Positions 14,150 to 17,232 of a DNA stretch of 17,232 nucleotides are shown one piece after another. Made by a program: the position numbers and the translations under genes. The notes beneath the pieces were generated by a model. That model ran no database searches, had not been told where the DNA came from, and was given only the letters and a program-made list of their open reading frames with translations. The stretch's first letter is position 1, and every line of letters begins with the position of its first letter. This DNA is from Candidatus Thalassarchaeaceae archaeon (lineage in GTDB: Archaea; Thermoplasmatota; Poseidoniia; Poseidoniales; Thalassarchaeaceae): the NCBI GenBank assembly GCA_013330385.1, contig DUIL01000059.1, positions 1 through 17,232 of the forward strand. The letters are read 5' to 3'.

Positions 14150-14605
14150 TTAGCCCCAAAGGTGGCTGTCATCAGATCCACCATCGGCCTGACGCTCTGC
14201 TTGTTCATGAACATTTGAGCGTCGGCGTAAATCCTCTTTCTCAAAGGTAAGGAGCTCTTCATCTTCGATATATGATCGCCTTAAGTGACTAACTAAGCGA
14301 ACTTCAACGATAACATCTCTCGCAATAGATCGAAATCGTCCTTCTTCATCGAGTATTTCTACAGAATGACGAGTAGTAGCGAGTAACATGCCTCTAGCCC
14401 ATGGGTCTGTGTCCTTCGAAATAGCCCTCGCATCAATCATGATTTCAATTAAGTCATCTTTGCGCAGTCCGCTCCTTCTGTCAATTAGAGGGCCAAAGAA
14501 AATGTCCTGAACACCATCAAGGTTCTGTGCCCCATATTTCATTGCAATTGAATTCGCCCAATCTGGCAGGTCATCGATACTCCTTCCACGGCGCTCTCCG
14601 CTCAT
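14150..14605 (-). CDS. Hypothetical conserved-looking cytoplasmic protein
   Basis: I do not recognise this 151-residue protein. It has no membrane segment or signal peptide. The central part (about residues 45-117) alternates short strands and turns, DDLIEIMIDAR, GMLLATTRHSVEILDEEG and RDVIVEVRLVSHLRRS, reminiscent of a small beta-barrel such as an Sm or SH3-like domain; this is only a shape impression. The C-terminus is charged (EKEDLRRRSNVHEQAERQ) and ends in an acidic, Gly- and Ser-rich tail. The ATG at 14605 lies about 20 bases from the CTATAG element at 14624-14629, consistent with a leaderless or very short leader mRNA, although GGTGGT is also present just upstream. It is divergent from the NOG1-like GTPase. 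Confidence 0.78.
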   Translation of the reverse strand: MSGERRGRSIDDLPDWANSIAMKYGAQNLDGVQDIFFGPLIDRRSGLRKDDLIEIMIDARAISKDTDPWARGMLLATTRHSVEILDEEGRFRSIARDVIVEVRLVSHLRRSYIEDEELLTFEKEDLRRRSNVHEQAERQADGGSDDSHLWG

Positions 14606-14623
14606 ATACCACCGCGCGCGTGA

Positions 14624-14629
14624 CTATAG
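14624..14629. promoter_or_regulatory. Symmetric TATA-like element shared by divergent genes
   Basis: CTATAG lies in the 80-base divergent region. It is about 22 bases from the minus-strand ATG (14605) and about 60 from the plus-strand ATG (14686), so it could serve the hypothetical gene with almost no leader and the GTPase with a leader of about 33 bases. No better AT-rich box is visible. Confidence 0.4.
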
Positions 14630-14672
14630 AAAAGCCCGTTGATTCAAAAGCGTCGGCCTCGGCGCCGTTAAC

Positions 14673-14678
14673 GGAGGT
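14673..14678 (+). promoter_or_regulatory. Shine-Dalgarno site that decides the NOG1-like start
   Basis: GGAGGT sits 7 bases before ATG 14686. The same reading frame is open back to 14527, but that part is antisense to the hypothetical gene and has no ribosome site, so 14686 is taken as the start. Confidence 0.8.
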
Positions 14679-14685
14679 ACACACT

Positions 14686-15813
14686 ATGGCTTCAGTCGAG
14701 TGGCGGCGAATTCCTACTGTGCTTTATCCACAGGAGGTTTTGGACAAGGCCTTCAGGCGTGCCAGCAAACAGTCGGATTTGGTTGAGGATCCAGACAAAT
14801 ATCACCGCGTTCGAAAGCAAATGGCCCGAATGGTCCAAGCTGCTTCCGACACAATGGCCGAGACTCTTCTCAATTGGATTGACAAGTGGCCGAGTCTTAA
14901 TGCTCAATCCTCCTTTGATCAAGCACTAGTCGATGCTGCTGTTGGAGCAGATGAATTTCGTAAAAATCTAGGTGCGATTCAGTGGGCTGCCGAGAGAGTG
15001 AGAAAAATAGCAGGCGAATCACAATCTAAGATGTTGAAATATCGCAATATTGAGGCATTCCATGCTGAAAGAAGGCATGCATATGGGCGTATGTCGTCAA
15101 TAATAGAACAGATTGGAGATAATATTCTATGGCTCGGAGAGGCTAGAAATATACTCCGTAAACTGCCTTCTATCGACGCATCTGAACCTTGTATTGTGGT
15201 TGCAGGGGCTCCAAATGTGGGTAAATCTGCTCTAATTACAATTCTATCGAGCGGTGAGCCAGAAGTTGCAGCTTATCCATTTACTACCAAGCGACTTCAC
15301 GTTGGTCATTTTGAGCATCGTCGCCGTAAGTACCAGATGGTCGACACTCCAGGTTTGTTAGACCGTCCTATGGCTGAACGTAACCAAATTGAGATGCAGG
15401 CAATCGCTGCTTTGGAAAATGTCGGCGATGTAATTCTATTCTTGATTGATTTGAGTGAAGGTAGTGGTATGAGTCAGGAGAAGCAGTTGCACTTGATGAA
15501 TGAAGTAAAGGAATTGTTAGCAGAGAGGCCAATGATAGTGGCCTACTCAAAATCTGATTTACTTGAGGAAGACGACTTAGAATATATGAGAATCAGTTCT
15601 CAATCAGGCGAAGGAATAGATGAACTACGGAGCCAATTAGTTGAAATTATCGATGCTGATGCTATCATTGACCCTCTAGAATTACCCGATGACTGGCATC
15701 GTCAAAATGAATCAATAGGGCCTATCGGTTCTCCAGAAGAAATAGCCCAACGTCGAGAGAAGGCTGAGATGCACGCTCCTCGTTGGGAAAGAGAAATGCG
15801 AAAACGGAAATGA
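14686..15813 (+). CDS. NOG1-family GTPase
   Basis: The 375-residue protein has the NOG1-type layout: a helical N-terminal domain (about 1-160) before a TRAFAC-class, OBG/NOG-like G domain. GTPase motifs: G1 GAPNVGKS (174-181), G2 around YPFTTK (197-202), G3 DTPG (220-223) followed by LLDRP typical of NOG1, and G4 at 287-291. G4 reads YSKSD rather than the usual NKxD. G5-like SSQSGEG is at 304-310. Eukaryotic Nog1 acts in 60S ribosome assembly; the archaeal homologue is presumed to help large-subunit maturation. The C-terminus is short and basic (REMRKRK) and lacks the long eukaryotic extension. The stop is two bases from the stop of a minus-strand zinc-ribbon microprotein. Confidence 0.88.
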   Translation: MASVEWRRIPTVLYPQEVLDKAFRRASKQSDLVEDPDKYHRVRKQMARMVQAASDTMAETLLNWIDKWPSLNAQSSFDQALVDAAVGADEFRKNLGAIQWAAERVRKIAGESQSKMLKYRNIEAFHAERRHAYGRMSSIIEQIGDNILWLGEARNILRKLPSIDASEPCIVVAGAPNVGKSALITILSSGEPEVAAYPFTTKRLHVGHFEHRRRKYQMVDTPGLLDRPMAERNQIEMQAIAALENVGDVILFLIDLSEGSGMSQEKQLHLMNEVKELLAERPMIVAYSKSDLLEEDDLEYMRISSQSGEGIDELRSQLVEIIDADAIIDPLELPDDWHRQNESIGPIGSPEEIAQRREKAEMHAPRWEREMRKRK

Positions 15814-15815
15814 TT

Positions 15816-15935
15816 TCATTCAACGTGAAATGTGACTCCGCAAGTCACGCAATAAATTTGATGGCCACCATATGAGGAGTGAAGTCCCTCTGCACGAATT
15901 TTTGCTCCACAAGATTCGCAATTGGTTACGGCCAT
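15816..15935 (-). CDS. 39-residue zinc-ribbon microprotein
   Basis: A short reading frame from ATG 15935 to TGA 15816-15818 encodes 39 residues with two CxxC knuckles: CESC at 6-9 and CVTC at 29-32, 19 residues apart, followed by GVTFHVE. This spacing is right for a single zinc-ribbon fold occupying nearly the whole protein. The frame is closed upstream by TAG without another start codon, so ATG 15935 is the only ATG, GTG or TTG choice. No Shine-Dalgarno site is clear. It fills an otherwise empty 171-base space between the NOG1-like gene and the double-spanning membrane protein gene, 49 bases after the latter, and could be expressed from that transcript. Small single zinc ribbons are common in archaea and often unannotated. 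The partner is unknown. Confidence 0.65.
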   Translation of the reverse strand: MAVTNCESCGAKIRAEGLHSSYGGHQIYCVTCGVTFHVE

Positions 15936-15984
15936 GACATTACGAGACGTCTTAGGTTCTTCAAGCGAACTGAGACTAAGGCAC

Positions 15985-16572
15985 TCAAGAGTCTACGAAC
16001 TTCTTCCAAAATAATTTGATTGGATAAATCATTTCAATAGCTCCAACCATTAGAAGAATTCCTACAATTGCAAGTAATATTTCTCCCGTGGTCGCCATCT
16101 GTATTGTAGTACCTATCGTTACTAATTGATCATCTAAGTTTGAACTACCTGGGTGACCCCCACTGGTAAATCTGTAATTACCGGGCTCAAGGGAGAAAGT
16201 GAATGAGTCATCAACATCAGGGCCCCCGGCGACAAATTCGAAATCATCGGCTTCACAACTTGTTAGTCCATTGGTATCAGGAGGGCAGGATTCGGCATAT
16301 TTAGCATCCACAACGCCAATCCAAGCCTTTCCAGGTTCACTCCATGATATTGTTACATCCACATCTAGCATAATGAATCCCCAAGGAACATAGAAATCAT
16401 TTCCAGTCATTCCAACTGGGCATACACTTGTCTCCTCATCTAGACAAGGTACTGTTGTGGCTTGTACCCTTGTTTCATCAAGTTCAATTCCATACAAACT
16501 TCCAGCCACTAACAAGAGGCAAACGAAACCGACAAATCCCGGTAATACACTGAGTACCCGAACCATCTTCAT
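15985..16572 (-). CDS. Hypothetical membrane protein with Cys-containing extracytoplasmic domain
   Basis: I do not recognise this 195-residue protein. It has a hydrophobic segment at residues 8-28 and another at about 163-182, with a basic C-terminal end (KLFWKKF). The region between, about 130 residues, is acidic, rich in Gly, Asp, Ser and aromatic residues, and contains four cysteines (43, 51, 96, 106) that could form two disulphides. The pattern of strands (FTFSLEPGNYRFTSGG) suggests a beta-sandwich outside the cell anchored at both ends. ATG 16572 is supported by GAGGGG five bases upstream; ATG 16566 is also in frame. A TATA-like CTATAA (16609-16614, read TTATAG on the minus strand) overlaps the stop of the upstream gene and would give a leader of about 14 bases. 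Confidence 0.75.
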   Translation of the reverse strand: MKMVRVLSVLPGFVGFVCLLLVAGSLYGIELDETRVQATTVPCLDEETSVCPVGMTGNDFYVPWGFIMLDVDVTISWSEPGKAWIGVVDAKYAESCPPDTNGLTSCEADDFEFVAGGPDVDDSFTFSLEPGNYRFTSGGHPGSSNLDDQLVTIGTTIQMATTGEILLAIVGILLMVGAIEMIYPIKLFWKKFVDS

Positions 16573-16608
16573 AGTGACCCCTCATATCAGTATATGTTGA
16601 ACCTGACG

Positions 16609-16614
16609 CTATAA
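16609..16614 (-). promoter_or_regulatory. TATA-like element overlapping the upstream stop codon
   Basis: TTATAG on the minus strand, about 40 bases before ATG 16572, spans the TAG stop of the DUF2116-like gene. The predicted transcription start near 16586 would keep the GAGGGG ribosome site on the mRNA. A second AT-rich stretch at 16591-16596 is too close to the ATG to keep it. Confidence 0.35.
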
Positions 16615-16908
16615 TGAACTGAGTAAAGCGAGTAATATGGCGATTGCCGGAAAGAGATAGAGCATAATCGTCAGTCTCTTTCGAGAACCTTGTCTTTTTT
16701 CATGCGTAGATTCACAATCTTCTTTGTCACAAATAGGAGGTTCGGCATTAAGTGGGATAGGTGTCCAACATACCGAACAGTGTCTATGAGGCTGAGTTCC
16801 GCTTGCTTGAGTGCTCCTTCCGCTGCGCCTACGCTCTCGCGACGCTGTTTCACGTGCTTGAGCAGCTGTGCGAGTTGCAGCACGTTGGATTTTTTCCTTT
16901 CGGCTCAT
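16609..16908 (-). CDS. DUF2116-like zinc-ribbon protein with C-terminal membrane anchor
   Basis: The 99-residue protein has a strongly basic, Arg- and Ala-rich N-terminal region (1-42), a zinc-ribbon-like motif with C44-x2-C47 and C60-x4-C65 (HRHCSVCWTPIPLN), and one membrane helix at the very C-terminus (about 79-97). The HxHC-x2-C followed by PIP and the C-terminal helix resemble the archaeal DUF2116 family, whose function is unknown. The basic N-terminus could bind nucleic acid or ribosomes on the cytoplasmic face; this is inference. ATG 16908 has GGTGA about 5 bases upstream. It follows the next minus-strand gene by 15 bases and so is probably in the same operon. Confidence 0.78.
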   Translation of the reverse strand: MSRKEKIQRAATRTAAQARETASRERRRSGRSTQASGTQPHRHCSVCWTPIPLNAEPPICDKEDCESTHEKRQGSRKRLTIMLYLFPAIAILLALLSSL

Positions 16909-16923
16909 TTTTTCACCACAGTT

Positions 16924-17229
16924 TCATTCTTCTTCTGATTCGATTACGGTTCCAGGAAATGAACCACCTTCAATTGCCGCCCTAATTAACTCTGGATTCC
17001 GTCCATCTAGGACGTTGAGAGTTAGATTTGCTCGTGCTGCATCAGCAACACCCATTGGGTCTACTACACCACTGGGACCTGCAGCATCATGTTCGGCGGG
17101 GCCGACAATATTTTGCAATTCTTTGTGAGTGAGAGTGTCAAATGATTGTGCTTTAGGGTTTGTTTGAGGGTCTGAGTCGTAGACTCTTTCTACATTTGTG
17201 CAAATAATACAACGATATGCTTCAGTCAT
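16924..17229 (-). CDS. Hypothetical acidic protein with N-terminal CxxC
   Basis: The 101-residue product is not recognised. It starts MTEAYRCIICTNVERVYD, with a CIIC pair at residues 7-10 but no second Cys pair, so a complete zinc ribbon is not formed by this chain alone. The rest is polar and acidic, with a Gly-, Pro- and Ala-rich middle (about 43-65), a helix-forming stretch NPELIRAAIEGG (about 78-89) and an EEE end. The ATG lies three bases from the window edge, so the upstream ribosome site is invisible and a longer gene beginning outside cannot be excluded. It is first in a minus-strand run with the DUF2116-like protein. Confidence 0.65.
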   Translation of the reverse strand: MTEAYRCIICTNVERVYDSDPQTNPKAQSFDTLTHKELQNIVGPAEHDAAGPSGVVDPMGVADAARANLTLNVLDGRNPELIRAAIEGGSFPGTVIESEEE

Positions 17230-17232
17230 TAT

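Noticed and set aside
14527..14685. 53-codon upstream extension of the NOG1-like GTPase
   Set aside because: It overlaps the hypothetical minus-strand gene and precedes a clear GGAGGT site for ATG 14686.
16671..17128. Several plus- and minus-strand frames of 70-86 residues at the right end
   Set aside because: They are alternative frames of the DUF2116-like and CxxC protein genes, Ser/Phe-rich on the antisense strand, with no domain or ribosome-site support.
1..17232. tRNA, rRNA, CRISPR arrays, insertion sequences, phage or defence genes
   Set aside because: I looked for CCA-ending cloverleaf-like segments, spaced direct repeats, transposase motifs and terminal inverted repeats by eye and found none; a tRNAscan or profile search could not be run.

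Overview
The window looks like a gene-dense stretch of a euryarchaeal chromosome, most likely a marine Poseidoniales (Marine Group II) or related Thermoplasmatota genome. The archaeal assignment rests on archaeal information-processing genes: translation factor aIF2 beta with its C-terminal zinc ribbon, class I lysyl-tRNA synthetase, the SPOUT tRNA methyltransferase Trm56, a HTH-PRPP regulator of the GfcR/PyrE2-like type, and a DUF2116-type zinc-ribbon membrane protein. These sit beside bacterial-type metabolic genes (CarA, CarB, dihydropteroate synthase, dUTPase), a mixture typical of marine planktonic Euryarchaeota. The lineage name is inference; no rRNA is present to confirm it.

Layout. 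Positions 1-2735 (minus strand): dihydropteroate synthase, a TraB/PrgY-like membrane protein, and the start of a four-cluster ferredoxin subunit of a molybdopterin-type respiratory oxidoreductase that runs off the left edge. A short divergent promoter region (2736-2811) separates this from a plus-strand operon (2812-9128): four-helix membrane protein, Trm56, carA, carB and a FUN14-family membrane protein, with start/stop overlaps at the trm56-carA and carA-carB junctions. The next minus-strand block (9129-11838) carries dUTPase, the GfcR-like regulator and lysyl-tRNA synthetase, with a perfect 19-bp palindrome upstream of the regulator. Divergent from dUTPase is aIF2 beta (plus, 11929-12339), followed by a small plus-strand hypothetical gene with a leaderless-type promoter (12435-12764).

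Positions 12765-14605 (minus): an unknown 151-residue protein, then a translationally coupled pair of a thioredoxin-like [2Fe-2S] ferredoxin and a VAT1-like NADPH:quinone reductase, whose promoter contains a perfect 17-bp inverted repeat. A NOG1-like GTPase runs on the plus strand (14686-15813). From 15816 to 17229 (minus) lies a run of small genes of mostly unknown role: a Cys-containing acidic protein, a DUF2116-like zinc-ribbon membrane protein, a double-spanning protein with a Cys-containing ectodomain, and a 39-residue zinc-ribbon microprotein.

The biology is mainly pyrimidine and nucleotide supply (carbamoyl phosphate, dUTP removal, a PRPP-sensing regulator), folate synthesis, translation (aIF2 beta, LysRS, Trm56, NOG1-like) and redox chemistry. 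Packing is extreme: three tail-to-tail gene pairs meet with 0, 0 and 2 bases between stop codons, so some transcription stop signals lie inside the opposite gene. No stretch longer than 300 bases lacks a gene. I saw no tRNA, rRNA, CRISPR array, insertion sequence or prophage gene. Nothing here amounts to a clear new defence or mobile system. The best leads are the two operator-like palindromes, the coupled ferredoxin-reductase pair, the zinc-ribbon microprotein cluster and the unusual CarA.
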